A stretch of 64,000 nt of DNA from Flavobacteriaceae bacterium CP2B (GCA_001683825.1 LXTR01000048.1:124001-188000); one strand, 5' to 3'. Shown: positions 1-9,374, counted from the first letter of the stretch. Made by a program: numbers and translations. The notes: generated by a model not told the origin, from the sequence alone.

Positions 1-81
1 TATACGCCGAAAGGGCGCACGCAGGGGGCGAGCCCCGGCAGTAGCCCCGGGGAGACCTATATCTGGAGCAAACAGCTATGA
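1..81 (+). CDS. C-terminal end of an upstream gene (partial)
   Basis: One frame is open from the window edge and ends in a TGA at 79-81, giving 26 residues that finish in YIWSKQL. The stop overlaps the ATG of the next gene in an ATGA arrangement, the usual sign of translational coupling in an operon, and that is the main support. The tail is rich in Gly, Pro and Ser and I do not recognise the family. It could be chance because so little is visible. Confidence 0.4.
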   Translation, partial: YTPKGRTQGASPGSSPGETYIWSKQL

Positions 82-929
82 ATTACTATATTGTCATCCC
101 GGCTCATAACGAAGAAGCGTTCCTGGCCTTCACTTTAAATTCTATCCTTGAGCAGCACCTGCCCCCCAAAAAGGTAGTCGTGGTAAATGACCATTCCACA
201 GACCAAACAGAAGCCATCATCGACAGCTATGCGGAAGCCCATCCCTTCATTGAGAAAGTCAATACCTCCTCATCTGACCTTCACCTGCCCGGGAGCAAGG
301 TGATCAATGCCTTTAACGCCGGGTTAGCCAGGCTCGACCAGGAGTTTGACTTCATCGTGAAACTGGATGCCGACCTCATCTTACCCAGGGAGTATTTCGA
401 GAAAATCAGCCATATATTTTCCACCCACCCAACGGTGGGAATCGCTGGCGGGTTTTTCTATGAGAAAGATGACAAGGGCCGTTGGCGACGCACCCACCCC
501 ATGGATAAGAACCATGTGCGCGGGGCTTTTAAAGCGTACACCAGGGCATGTTTTGAAGCAATTGGAGGGTTGAAAAACGCCATGGGATGGGATACCCTTG
601 ATGAATTATTGGCACAATACCACGGCTTCGAATTGTTTACCGAAGCATCCCTGGAGGTAAAAAACCTCCGCCCCATAGGGATGGCCTACGATAATAAGGC
701 ACGCTTCCTGCAGGGGATTGCCATGTACCGCATGGGGTACGGATTTTGGATTACCGCCATCGCCTCCCTTAAAATGGCCATGGCTAAAAAGAAACCGGCC
801 TTCTTCCTGGACAACCTGCGAGGTTTTTACAAGGCCCGCAGGGAGGGCCTCCCCCTGTTGGTTGACGAGGATGAAAAGGAATTTATTCGCCAATTCCGAT
901 GGCGCAATATCCGCCGCAAGCTATTTTAA
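78..929 (+). CDS. Family 2 glycosyltransferase (GT-A fold)
   Basis: A 283-residue cytoplasmic or membrane-associated glycosyltransferase. The N-terminus has the typical GT2 pattern (YIVIPAHNEEAFL near residue 4, VVVNDHSTD near 34), followed by a nucleotide/metal-binding DxD in KLDADL near residue 96. A Gly-rich acceptor region follows (GGFFYEKDDKG, then RGAFKAYTR and the catalytic-type GWDTLDE near 167). There is no signal peptide and no clear membrane segment. The start is fixed by the 4-base overlap with the preceding stop. Its last codons overlap the end of pafA on the other strand by 9 bases. The sugar donor and acceptor cannot be read from the sequence; a cell-envelope glycan or glycolipid is likely. 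Confidence 0.85.
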   Translation: MNYYIVIPAHNEEAFLAFTLNSILEQHLPPKKVVVVNDHSTDQTEAIIDSYAEAHPFIEKVNTSSSDLHLPGSKVINAFNAGLARLDQEFDFIVKLDADLILPREYFEKISHIFSTHPTVGIAGGFFYEKDDKGRWRRTHPMDKNHVRGAFKAYTRACFEAIGGLKNAMGWDTLDELLAQYHGFELFTEASLEVKNLRPIGMAYDNKARFLQGIAMYRMGYGFWITAIASLKMAMAKKKPAFFLDNLRGFYKARREGLPLLVDEDEKEFIRQFRWRNIRRKLF

Positions 930-2591
930 GGCTCCCGATATGGGTTTCCCGGTGGTACCATTCGGAAATGCCATCCCCATAAGTACGGATATAGTCGGGG
1001 CAATATCCGGGATTTCGGTGCGCTCTGTGGTACTCCCTGCCCGGATCCCCTTTCCAAACAACAGTAAAGGTACGTGGGTATCATAAATATGGGGTGACCC
1101 GTGGGTAGATCCTGTAGGCCCGTAACTCGCGTAACCGGGACGGGGTACCCAGAGCAGGTCGCCCGAAAGTTTTTGGTTATACCCGTTCTGGAGGATATAG
1201 GGTATCCCCCGGCTGTAACCTTCCTGCTGCATCTGGTAAGCGGTATACACCTTGTCTACTTCCCCATATTGCAGTATTTCGGCTGCAAGTTTTTCCTGTA
1301 CCTCCCTTGGGTTGAGGTCCAGGCTCTCCAGCAAGCGGTGGTCCAGGAAGATCTGGTGGTTGGAGATGTTACGGATGATGTCTGTCGTACCATAGGTAAA
1401 CTCCAGGAACTCCCTGAATTCCCCGCGGTCCCTGAACGATGACTCATAACCCGCCGGGATTTTCTGTTCCTGCAGGTACCCCGGCACATGGATGGCTGCA
1501 TGGTCTGCGGTAAGGAACAGGGTATATTCCCCCTCTCCCACCTGCTTATCCAAAGCCTTTAACAGCCTTTCCAGTTCAAGGTCCAGGCGCACATAGGCAT
1601 CCTGTACTTCTTTGGAATTTACCCCAAACTTATGCCCGATATAATCCGTACTCGAATAGCTGATCGCCAGGAAATCAGGGATTGCGTCGGCACCCAATGA
1701 TTCCGCTTCCAGGGCCTGGAGGGCAAAATCTGTAGTGATGCTATTCCCAAAGGGGGTAGACCTGAGAAGGTCGTATTGCCCGTTGGCCATCCACAGGGCT
1801 GGCAGGTCATAGGGAAAGGTGGGTCGTTCTTTGCCCGCAAACACCCCTTCAAACGCATTGTCATCAGGGCCGCTTTCCACGTAGGATGCAATCTTCTTCT
1901 CCGTGTCCCAGACCTTTTTATACTGGCCGTTTTTCCCGGAGGCATTGTAACGGCTCACCCATTCGGGCAAGGCGTCCATGTAGTAGGAACTGCTCACCCA
2001 TTTTCCCTCCGGGCCTCCCTCGAACCAATAGGCCGCATTGGCCGTATGGCCTCCGGGCAATACAGCGCCCCGGTCTTTCAGGGCCACCGCGATCACTTTC
2101 CCGCGCATTTGCGTATGAAGGCGAAGCTGGTCGGTAATGGTGCTCACACGAAGGCGATGGGGCGACATTTTCCCCGCCACGGTGGTCGTCCCCACAGAAC
2201 TAGAGGCATCATCCGAAGCGCAGTACACCTCCTGCCCGCTTTCCTTGTCGTACCAATTGTTCCCTATGATCCCATGAATGGACGGCGTCGTCCCGGTATA
2301 TACAGAGGCGTGCCCGGGCCCGGTACTCGTTGGGGCATAGTTATAATGGTGGTTTTTCCCCAAAAACCCCTGCGACACAATGCGCTTGAACCCCTGGTCA
2401 CCGTAATGCGGCCAAAACCGCGTCAGGTAATCATACCGCATCTGGTCTACCACGATGCCCACCACCAGCCTGGGCGTCGTTGCGGGGAACTGGCCATCGG
2501 TTTCAGCCCCCCGCTTCTGGGCAGGCAATACACTACCGTACATCAGGCAACTCAGCAACAAAGCCTGAAAAGATCGTCTCTTTAATAACAT
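921..2591 (-). CDS. pafA: PafA-type alkaline phosphatase (secreted phosphomonoesterase)
   Basis: A 556-residue alkaline phosphatase of the PafA family, which releases phosphate from phosphomonoesters in the periplasm or at the cell surface using two zinc ions. A signal peptide is visible at residues 1-25. The expected active site is complete: Asp49 (IVVDQMR), nucleophile Thr90 (TSTGPGHAS), Asn111, Lys172 and Arg174 (ALKDRG), Asp316 and His320 (SSTDYIGH), Asp363 and His364 (TADHAA) and His497 (STHGSP). The Thr nucleophile with the K-x-R pair separates PafA from PhoA-type enzymes. The length matches the family (about 550). The gene stands alone and converges on the preceding glycosyltransferase with a 9-base overlap, so there is no room for a terminator between them. 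A good TAnnTTTG promoter lies upstream. Confidence 0.93.
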   Translation of the reverse strand: MLLKRRSFQALLLSCLMYGSVLPAQKRGAETDGQFPATTPRLVVGIVVDQMRYDYLTRFWPHYGDQGFKRIVSQGFLGKNHHYNYAPTSTGPGHASVYTGTTPSIHGIIGNNWYDKESGQEVYCASDDASSSVGTTTVAGKMSPHRLRVSTITDQLRLHTQMRGKVIAVALKDRGAVLPGGHTANAAYWFEGGPEGKWVSSSYYMDALPEWVSRYNASGKNGQYKKVWDTEKKIASYVESGPDDNAFEGVFAGKERPTFPYDLPALWMANGQYDLLRSTPFGNSITTDFALQALEAESLGADAIPDFLAISYSSTDYIGHKFGVNSKEVQDAYVRLDLELERLLKALDKQVGEGEYTLFLTADHAAIHVPGYLQEQKIPAGYESSFRDRGEFREFLEFTYGTTDIIRNISNHQIFLDHRLLESLDLNPREVQEKLAAEILQYGEVDKVYTAYQMQQEGYSRGIPYILQNGYNQKLSGDLLWVPRPGYASYGPTGSTHGSPHIYDTHVPLLLFGKGIRAGSTTERTEIPDIAPTISVLMGMAFPNGTTGKPISGALK

Positions 2592-2609
2592 GTAAAAAGT
2601 TTAGGAGCC

Positions 2610-2617
2610 CAAATTTA
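2610..2617 (-). promoter_or_regulatory. Promoter -7 box of pafA
   Basis: Read on the minus strand this is TAAATTTG, an exact match to the Bacteroidota TAnnTTTG element. With the usual spacing, transcription would start about 4 bases further on, giving a leader of about 15 bases before the pafA ATG at 2591. I see no clear -33 TTTG box. Confidence 0.5.
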
Positions 2618-2703
2618 CATATTTAAGCCCTTTAAATAGTATTTCAAGTCTAAATGAAGCTAATATTGTTATTTTTACCCGAGGAAGCTTATTTCTCTAT
2701 TCC

Positions 2704-3441
2704 ATGAATTATTTAGCATCTATTGGCAGCTATTCCATAATGGTACGGGAGGTTTTTAAAAAGCCCACCAAATGGCCCATCATGAAATCGCTGATCTTGA
2801 AGGAAATAGACGAGTTGATCTATAATTCCATGGGGATCATCATCTTTATTTCCATTTTCATCGGTGGGGTGGTTGCCATACAAACGGCCTTAAACCTGAC
2901 CAACCCGCTCATCCCGAAGAACCTCATCGGGTTTGCGACCAGGCAATCGGTGATCCTGGAATTTGCCCCTACCTTTACTTCCATTATCATGGCGGGTAAA
3001 GTGGGCTCCTACATTACTTCCAGTATTGGGACCATGAGAGTGACCGAGCAGATTGATGCCCTGGAAGTCATGGGCGTGAATTCATTGAATTACCTGGTCT
3101 TCCCAAAAATCATCGCCATGCTCCTATATCCTTTTGCGGTCGCTATTGCCATGTATGTGGGCATCTTAGGGGGCTGGATTGCCAATGTGGCCGGTGGCTA
3201 TAGTTCCAGTGCCGAGTTTGTGGAAGGCCTGCAACTGGATTTCACCCCCTTTCACGTGACCTATTCCTTCATAAAATCAGTGGTGTTTGCCTTTGTGATC
3301 GCCACCGTGCCTTCTTTCCATGGGTACTATATGAAGGGGGGTGCCCTCGATGTGGGAAAAGCCAGTACCACCTCCTTTGTATGGACCAGCGTTGTCATCA
3401 TTATCCTTAACTTCATCCTCACCCAACTCCTGCTCGGCTAA
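2704..3441 (+). CDS. mlaE: MlaE-family ABC transporter permease
   Basis: A 245-residue inner-membrane permease of the MlaE family, part of the system that moves phospholipid between the inner and outer membrane. About five hydrophobic segments are visible, with family features such as GVVAIQTALN near residue 56, the EFAPTFTSIIMAGKVGS stretch near 92-108 and EQIDALEVMGVN near 117-128, the cytoplasmic coupling region. The stop codon shares one base with the ATG of the ATPase gene (TAATG), so the two are co-translated. The periplasmic MCE-domain partner (MlaD) is not in the next position; in Bacteroidota it may be encoded elsewhere. Confidence 0.92.
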   Translation: MNYLASIGSYSIMVREVFKKPTKWPIMKSLILKEIDELIYNSMGIIIFISIFIGGVVAIQTALNLTNPLIPKNLIGFATRQSVILEFAPTFTSIIMAGKVGSYITSSIGTMRVTEQIDALEVMGVNSLNYLVFPKIIAMLLYPFAVAIAMYVGILGGWIANVAGGYSSSAEFVEGLQLDFTPFHVTYSFIKSVVFAFVIATVPSFHGYYMKGGALDVGKASTTSFVWTSVVIIILNFILTQLLLG

Positions 3442-4208
3442 TGATAGAAGTAGAAAATTTGCACAAGTCTTTTGGCGGCACCCACGTTTTGAAGGGGATC
3501 ACCACCGTGTTTGAAAAGGGAAAGACAAATCTGATCATCGGGCAAAGTGGTTCGGGGAAAACGGTGTTCATGAAGTGCCTTCTCGGACTTCTGTTACCCG
3601 ATGAAGGCAGCATCTGCTACGAGGGGCGTATCTACTCCCAGCTTTCGGGAAGTGAGCAACGCGACCTGCGCCAGGAAATGGGCATGGTATTCCAGGGCAG
3701 CGCCCTTTTTGACTCGATGACGGTAGAAGGCAATGTGATGTTCCCCCTTGAAATGTTCACCAAACAATCCAAAGCAGAAATGCAGGAACGGGTCGATTTT
3801 GTGCTGAACCGGGTTAATTTGGTGGATGCCCATCATAAACTCCCGGCGGAGATTTCCGGGGGCATGAAGAAACGCGTGGCGATCGCCAGGGCCATCGTCA
3901 TGAAACCCAAGTACCTGTTTTGCGACGAACCCAATTCCGGGCTCGACCCAAAAACGGCCATCCTCATAGACAACCTGATCCAGGAGATTACGCAGGAATA
4001 CAACATTACCACAGTGGTCAATACCCACGACATGAACTCGGTCATGGAAATAGGGGAAAAGATCATCTTCCTCAAAGACGGGATTAAAGAATGGGAAGGA
4101 AGCAACAAGGAAATCTTCCGCACCGACAACGAAGCCGTCACCAATTTTGTGTATTCTTCGGACCTCTTTAAAAAAGTCCGTCAGATGTATATCGAGGAGC
4201 GGGCGTAA
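3441..4208 (+). CDS. mlaF: MlaF-like ABC transporter ATP-binding protein
   Basis: A 255-residue ATPase that energises the permease encoded immediately upstream. It has a Walker A motif GQSGSGKT near residue 32, a Q-loop MVFQGSALFDSM near 91, the signature ISGGMKKR near 136 (the MlaF/Ttg2A variant rather than LSGGQ), Walker B CDEPNSGLDP near 157 and the switch His in NTHDMNS near 193. The length is normal. Its stop codon directly abuts the stop of the converging DUF389 gene with no base between them. Confidence 0.93.
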   Translation: MIEVENLHKSFGGTHVLKGITTVFEKGKTNLIIGQSGSGKTVFMKCLLGLLLPDEGSICYEGRIYSQLSGSEQRDLRQEMGMVFQGSALFDSMTVEGNVMFPLEMFTKQSKAEMQERVDFVLNRVNLVDAHHKLPAEISGGMKKRVAIARAIVMKPKYLFCDEPNSGLDPKTAILIDNLIQEITQEYNITTVVNTHDMNSVMEIGEKIIFLKDGIKEWEGSNKEIFRTDNEAVTNFVYSSDLFKKVRQMYIEERA

Positions 4209-5675
4209 TTAGTTGACCACCTCCCTGATCTGCAAGGTACTGTCATTCAGCCGAAGTTTTAGCCAGCGTTCCAGTTTCCTGCTGTCATTTTGTATTTCGG
4301 CCCTGTTGGCATTGGTATTCCAGCTAAGCTCAAAGATGGGAATGGTATCCAACTTGTCGAAATCTGTGGTGATTTTGTATGCGAAGCCCAATTGCTGCAG
4401 GTTTTCGTAATTGGCTTTCGCCTCCGCGCTAATTTCCCGGAAGGGAATTTGTTTGCCCGCCTGTTTGCCAAGGATCGCTACCTCATTCTCCAGTAAGCGG
4501 ATCCGCTCATCCTTGTTCAGGAGTTCGGCCTTTTTGGATTCATACAACTCATTCACGAAATTGAATTTTTCCTCGGAGTCATCTTTCCCGCCCTGCACTA
4601 CCCGCAGTTCGGCGTCCTTGAGGTAAGCGTATTTATTCTTTTGGGCCCTCCAGGAGTCTATCACGTTTTCGGGGATCAGTTCATTGCCCATGGTCACCAG
4701 TTCAATGGTAGAGCCCCCTTTTTCATTATAGGTGATCTCCGTAAGGTTTTCCATAAACCTGCCCTGCTCCTTGAATTGGTACACCGCGATGGTTTCATTG
4801 ATCAACTGCCGTGTCTGTATCATAAAACGCGACTCCTGAAATACCTTATAGAAGGTATATCCGGCGGGGATCATCACCAACAACGCCACCAAAGAAGCGA
4901 TACGGGCGATAAACCGCCGCTTTTTGGAATTGGCATACCGCACCATGGGGAACCGCAACAGCTTGATGACCAAAAAAGTCGCCAGCCCGATAAAGATGGT
5001 ATTGATGATAAACAGGTAGAGGGCGCCCCCCGCATAACTGAGGTTGCCTATAGCCAGTCCGAACCCTACCGTACACAAGGGTGGCATCAGTGCCGTCGCG
5101 ATGGCCACCCCGTAGATGACACTGGCGATGGTCCCCTTTTTGGCCCTGGCAATAACCAGCGCCAGGCCCCCGAAAAAAGCAATCAGTACGTCCCGTATAT
5201 CCGGAGCGGTTCGGGCCAGCAGTTCGGAAGATTCGTCCCGAAGGGGGAACAGCTTAAAGAAAAGGTAGGCCGTGATGACGCTCAAGGCCACCATCACTGC
5301 AAAATTCTTCAGGGAACGCCTGAGGGTGTCAATATCGTTGATGGCGATGGACATACCCATCCCAAGGATGGGACCCATCAGCGGGGATATTAACATGGCG
5401 CCGATAACCACCGCGGTAGAATTGGCATTGAGCCCCACCGAAGCGATAAAAATAGAACAGATGAGAATCCACGATGTATGCCCCTTAAAGGAGATGTCGG
5501 CAATAATGGCCTCCTTGGTGGTATCCCTGTCGGTATTCTGCTGGATGTTCAGCAGGTCTGAAAGGAAGACCCGCACGCTGCCCAGGAGCCCCTTAAAATC
5601 CTTTTTTACCTCCTTGGCATGCTGTTCCTCAGCACTGGTCGGGGTACTATTGTCCTGATTCAGTTGGTCTTTCAT
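4209..5675 (-). CDS. DUF389 multi-pass membrane protein
   Basis: A 488-residue protein with an N-terminal soluble stretch (residues 1-65), then a DUF389 membrane domain. The hallmark sequence GLNANSTAVVIGAMLISPLMGPI lies near residues 83-105, and further helices run to about residue 275 (TALMPPLCTVGFGLA is part of the domain). The C-terminal 200 residues are soluble, charged and partly coiled-coil-like (KDERIRLLENEVAILGKQ). The molecular function of DUF389 proteins is not established. It starts two bases after the manC stop, so it is the second gene of a manC operon on the minus strand. No catalytic motif is visible. Confidence 0.9.
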   Translation of the reverse strand: MKDQLNQDNSTPTSAEEQHAKEVKKDFKGLLGSVRVFLSDLLNIQQNTDRDTTKEAIIADISFKGHTSWILICSIFIASVGLNANSTAVVIGAMLISPLMGPILGMGMSIAINDIDTLRRSLKNFAVMVALSVITAYLFFKLFPLRDESSELLARTAPDIRDVLIAFFGGLALVIARAKKGTIASVIYGVAIATALMPPLCTVGFGLAIGNLSYAGGALYLFIINTIFIGLATFLVIKLLRFPMVRYANSKKRRFIARIASLVALLVMIPAGYTFYKVFQESRFMIQTRQLINETIAVYQFKEQGRFMENLTEITYNEKGGSTIELVTMGNELIPENVIDSWRAQKNKYAYLKDAELRVVQGGKDDSEEKFNFVNELYESKKAELLNKDERIRLLENEVAILGKQAGKQIPFREISAEAKANYENLQQLGFAYKITTDFDKLDTIPIFELSWNTNANRAEIQNDSRKLERWLKLRLNDSTLQIREVVN

Positions 5676-5677
5676 AA

Positions 5678-6769
5678 TTATAGGTACTGATCGCCGTGGG
5701 CTTCTTTGACCGAGGCTACCATAGATTTAATGTCCTGCTCCTTCAATTTAGGGAAAATAAGCAATACCTCATCCCTGTCCACAATAATAAAATCTGATAA
5801 CCCGTCTACCACGACCAGCTTGTCTTTTCCGGAACGTATCATATTCCCTTTGGCATCCTGCAGCACTACCCTGGCGTTTACCACGGCGTTCGCGTTGTCA
5901 TCCTTCGGGAGTTTGTCGTAGAGGGACCCCCAGGTACCCAGGTCGTTCCAGTCAAAGCCAGCCGGCAATACGTAGATGGCCCTGGATTTTTCGAGAATGG
6001 CATAGTCAATAGAGATATTTTCGGCCTGTGGGTAATGTTCCGCAATAAAGGCCTTTTCATCCCTGGTATTGTACACGGGGAGTCCGCCTTCAAACAATCG
6101 GTATTGCGTTGGCTGGAACTCCTCAAAAGCCTTGAGGATGGTTTGTACGCTCCAGACAAAGATGCCTGCGTTCCAGAGGAAATTGCCCTGGGCCACGAAC
6201 GACTTAGCCAGTTCGTAATCGGGTTTTTCACGAAACTGCTTCACTTTTTTGAGCCCGCCCGCCCCGGGGTCCTGTCCGGTTTTGTCAAACTCGATATAAC
6301 CGAACCCGGTATTGGGAAAGGTGGGGGTAATCCCCAGGGTACAGAGGGCCGCTTCCTTTTCACATCGGTCAAAACACTGCAGTACATCGCTGGCAAAAGC
6401 GGCCTCATCTTCTATCCAGTGATCACTGGGGGCTACGATCATCAGGGCATCGGGGTTGTTTTTGCGGATTTTAAGCGCCGCGTACAGAATACAGGGGGCC
6501 GTATTCCGCATACAGGGTTCCAGTACCACTTGCTCCGAACGGATCATGGGGAGTTGTTCCAGAACCAGGTCGTGATACCGTTCATTGGTGAGTACCAGGA
6601 TATTCTCTTTGGGGATGAAGGCAGCTAAGCGGTTAAAGGTCTTTTGAATCAGCGTGTGCCCCGCGCCTAGCATATCGTGAAATTGTTTCGGATTGCTACT
6701 GGTGCTCAGGGGCCAGAAACGGGATCCTACTCCCCCCGCCATGATCACTGCATAATAGTTCTTGTTCAT
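5678..6769 (-). CDS. manC: Mannose-1-phosphate guanylyltransferase
   Basis: A 363-residue enzyme making GDP-mannose from mannose-1-phosphate and GTP, the donor for mannose and fucose in surface glycans. The signature pyrophosphorylase loop MAGGVGSRFWPLS is at residues 10-22, followed by NPKQF near 27 and the substrate-binding VAPSDHWI near 113, GYIEFD near 154 and FREKP near 176. It ends near residue 363, so it has only the nucleotidyltransferase part and lacks the C-terminal phosphomannose isomerase domain of longer bifunctional ManC/AlgA proteins. It is the first gene of a pair with the DUF389 gene. Cytoplasmic. Confidence 0.93.
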   Translation of the reverse strand: MNKNYYAVIMAGGVGSRFWPLSTSSNPKQFHDMLGAGHTLIQKTFNRLAAFIPKENILVLTNERYHDLVLEQLPMIRSEQVVLEPCMRNTAPCILYAALKIRKNNPDALMIVAPSDHWIEDEAAFASDVLQCFDRCEKEAALCTLGITPTFPNTGFGYIEFDKTGQDPGAGGLKKVKQFREKPDYELAKSFVAQGNFLWNAGIFVWSVQTILKAFEEFQPTQYRLFEGGLPVYNTRDEKAFIAEHYPQAENISIDYAILEKSRAIYVLPAGFDWNDLGTWGSLYDKLPKDDNANAVVNARVVLQDAKGNMIRSGKDKLVVVDGLSDFIIVDRDEVLLIFPKLKEQDIKSMVASVKEAHGDQYL

Positions 6770-6846
6770 CTTGTTGTTTTATTACCCTTACATACATCTG
6801 CCGGGATTTCTTGTAGTTGCCCCGCCTACAGCCATAAACAGGCCTT

Positions 6847-7446
6847 TCAGGTCCTGATCCATTCTACTTCGGCATTGGGTTGAAAAAGGTACACCCTGCC
6901 CGTGGCCACTTCGATGCATTCATACCGCTTGATCCTTTTGGGCCCTTTCTTAAAACGCCTTCCATTATGGAGGGTGAAGATACTACCCTGGGGCAACTCA
7001 AAAATACAGGTCTTGTGGTTGGGCGTATCATACTGCATCAAAGCTATGGATAATTGCGCATCCGTAGAACTGCTTGCTTTGGGATTTTTAAAATGTTTTG
7101 CCAGCAGGGGCAACAAATGGGAAGGAAACACCTCTGGCCGTAACAAGGGCAGCATCAGGTACTGGAACGTACGTTTCCATTCTTTCCCATGCGGCTTGAT
7201 CCTTCTGCCAAATTGCTCAAAGGCAATCAGGTGCGCTATTTCATGGACCAGGGTAATCAGGAACCGATACGGGTTGGCACTGGCATTTACCGTGATCTGA
7301 TGGCTTCCATCGGGCATGATGCGGTAGTCTCCGTGGCGCGTTACGCGTTGGTTGACCACCTTCAGATGTACCCCATGGGCCCTGATCAATTCCAGGCAGG
7401 GATCCACGGCCCTTTCAGGGATATATTTTCTAAGCACATCGCTCAT
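6847..7446 (-). CDS. SprT-like zinc metalloprotease-fold protein
   Basis: A 199-residue cytoplasmic protein with the zincin motif HEIAHLIAFEQFG near residues 68-80 (HExxH). A SprT-like beta-rich region follows, with CIFELPQGSIFTLHNGRRFKKG and RYECIE in the C-terminal half. The fold is that of SprT/Spartan-type proteins, but the role of bacterial members is largely unknown. The zinc-ribbon Cys pairs of classical SprT are not complete here, since only isolated Cys residues remain. It stands alone, between manC and the SDR gene, on the same strand as both. Confidence 0.82.
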   Translation of the reverse strand: MSDVLRKYIPERAVDPCLELIRAHGVHLKVVNQRVTRHGDYRIMPDGSHQITVNASANPYRFLITLVHEIAHLIAFEQFGRRIKPHGKEWKRTFQYLMLPLLRPEVFPSHLLPLLAKHFKNPKASSSTDAQLSIALMQYDTPNHKTCIFELPQGSIFTLHNGRRFKKGPKRIKRYECIEVATGRVYLFQPNAEVEWIRT

Positions 7447-7604
7447 CAGGTCAAAATAACCTTATTTCAATTTAATGACAAGTGAATACCGCCAAATTCC
7501 ATTTTCGCGCCCCTTGCCTGGGCAATGTCCGGGAAATTCCGCTGTGTGGGTGGCGGGGCATCGGATCGGAAATCTTCGCAGGCGTGAACCAACCCAGTGC
7601 CAGA

Positions 7605-8285
7605 TCAGGGGGTAGAACTACTGACCTGCAACACCTTCCCATTGTAGAAGCGCCTGCCGTGAAGGGCAAAGTCCATGATATAGGCTGCCATTTCCCCGGC
7701 GCTCACCGGGGCCTCGTATCCGGGGAAGGCCTCCTCCAGCATTTCGGTCTGTACGGCACCCAATGCCAGGGCGTTAAATGCAGGGCCGGTTTCCTTGAAT
7801 TCTTCCGCCAGCAGTTCGGTCAGGGTAATGACCGCCCCTTTGCTGCTACTGTAGGCCGCCAATCCGGGGAACTTTAAACTCCCCTGTATACCGCCCATGG
7901 AACTAATGGCAACCACATGCCCTTCACCGGTCATGAAGGGGAGGACGATTCGTGTGATTTCCGCCAGCCCAAACACATTTACCTCATAGACTTCCCGGAA
8001 TTCTTCGGGCCGGGTTTCCAGGAAGGGTTTGTTGAGCAGGTTCCCGGCATTATTGATCAGGATATCTACCCGGCTCCATTGTTTTGCAAGGAAATCCGCG
8101 AGCGTATCCATATCCTCCTTGTTCCTGAGGTCAAAGGGAAACGCATGCACCCCTTCCAATGCAAGCTCTGAGACCGGCCGGTCATTGCGGGAGAGGGCGA
8201 GTACCTGGTGCCCTGCCCCGGCCAATTGCCGTACCAATTCCAAACCGATCCCCCTGCTGCTTCCCGTTACGATTACTTTTGCCAT
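7605..8285 (-). CDS. Short-chain dehydrogenase/reductase (SDR)
   Basis: A 226-residue classical SDR. The dinucleotide-binding TGSSRGIGLE motif is at residues 7-16, NNAGNLLNKPF near 77-87, the catalytic Ser in AISSMGG near 127 and the YSSSKGA catalytic Tyr/Lys pair near 145-151. The substrate is not readable; it acts on a carbonyl or alcohol with NAD(P)(H). The ATG shares one base with the stop of the M28 peptidase gene (TAATG), so it is the last gene of the pdhA-pdhC-M28-SDR run. Confidence 0.9.
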   Translation of the reverse strand: MAKVIVTGSSRGIGLELVRQLAGAGHQVLALSRNDRPVSELALEGVHAFPFDLRNKEDMDTLADFLAKQWSRVDILINNAGNLLNKPFLETRPEEFREVYEVNVFGLAEITRIVLPFMTGEGHVVAISSMGGIQGSLKFPGLAAYSSSKGAVITLTELLAEEFKETGPAFNALALGAVQTEMLEEAFPGYEAPVSAGEMAAYIMDFALHGRRFYNGKVLQVSSSTP

Positions 8286-9301
8286 TAGCGATATATGATT
8301 TCCTTTTCAGGATGGTTAGCGATTCCCTCAATTACCGGAATCAATTTGTTTACCAGCACGGCCATGTGTTCCATATCCATCAGGGAGACCTCGTCCCCCA
8401 CTTTGTGGTAATGATCAAAATTCGTGAAGTCGAAGGTGCAAAATGTCTGTGAGGGCACGTTGAACTCCAGGTGAAAAGGATAGTTATCCGAGCGCTGGAA
8501 AAGGCCATATTCCTCGGCTGTAGGCAGGAAGCCTATCAGGTTTTCCCCGGCATAGCGGTTACAAATATCCGCCAGGTTAGACTTTTCATACCCCGTGACA
8601 TACGCCATATAACCTTTATTTGCCAATGGCACCCCGGTCATTTCAAAGTTCAGCATCAGGTAAAGTGGTAGCTGCTGTTCCTGTAACTTCTTAGCCAGGT
8701 GGCGTGATCCCAGCAATCCTTTTTCCTCAGCACTGAACAGGACGAAAATCAGGCTTCGCCCATTGGTCCTTTCCCGGCCAAAGTAGCGTGCCAGTTCCAA
8801 CACTACCGTGGTGCCGGAGGCATTGTCATTGGCCCCGTTGGCAATGGAATCCATGGATTGCGCTGGTACGATCCCGATATGGTCGTAATGGGCACCAATG
8901 AGTATGTATTCGTTTTTAAGGATGGGGTCTTTGCCTTCGACCAGCCCCACAATATTGTAGGCGGTACCTGCCATATTGGAAAGGGTATCGCGGTAGGTCT
9001 CAAAATAGGGCCCCACCTGGTTTACCCGCAACTGGTCTTCCAGGAACAGAGCGGCCCTCTCGATCCCCCGGCTCCCGGTGTCACGTCCTGCCTGTGCATC
9101 CGAGGCCAGGTAGTTCATCGCCCTGGCCATACGCTGGCTGGCAGTCAGCACGGGAGGCCGGGAGGCGGTTTTATCCTTTGGGTTGATGGGTTCGGGGGTA
9201 TCCCGGACCTCAGTGGCCATCCCCGGGGCCTTTCCCGCACCACAGCCGGCAAGCCCGCAAACAAGCAGTAAGGCCGGGAAAATTTTAAGCGTTCCTTTCA
9301 T
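8285..9301 (-). CDS. M28-family zinc aminopeptidase, lipoprotein
   Basis: A 338-residue predicted exopeptidase of family M28. I place the start at the ATG at 9301, not an upstream one, because this gives a proper lipoprotein signal peptide (MKGTLKIFPALLLVCGLAGC, with the lipobox LAGC). The zinc ligands of the family are visible: GAHYDHIG (His, Asp region), NGANDNASGT (Asp), EEKGLLGS (Glu pair) and the late His in SDNYPFHLE. It is probably anchored in the envelope and trims peptides taken up or released outside. It lies between pdhC and the SDR gene, with which its stop overlaps by one base. Confidence 0.9.
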   Translation of the reverse strand: MKGTLKIFPALLLVCGLAGCGAGKAPGMATEVRDTPEPINPKDKTASRPPVLTASQRMARAMNYLASDAQAGRDTGSRGIERAALFLEDQLRVNQVGPYFETYRDTLSNMAGTAYNIVGLVEGKDPILKNEYILIGAHYDHIGIVPAQSMDSIANGANDNASGTTVVLELARYFGRERTNGRSLIFVLFSAEEKGLLGSRHLAKKLQEQQLPLYLMLNFEMTGVPLANKGYMAYVTGYEKSNLADICNRYAGENLIGFLPTAEEYGLFQRSDNYPFHLEFNVPSQTFCTFDFTNFDHYHKVGDEVSLMDMEHMAVLVNKLIPVIEGIANHPEKEIIYR

Positions 9302-9374
9302 CGTACGGCAGTGTGATTTGCATGTTTCCCTGCCCGGTTTTCCACAGACCCCCGGCATCCCGGCCAGTCTCCTG

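Noticed and set aside
1776-2585. 269-codon open frame on the plus strand across pafA
   Set aside because: Antisense shadow of a gene with a full set of catalytic motifs; its peptide is Arg/His/Pro-rich without domains.
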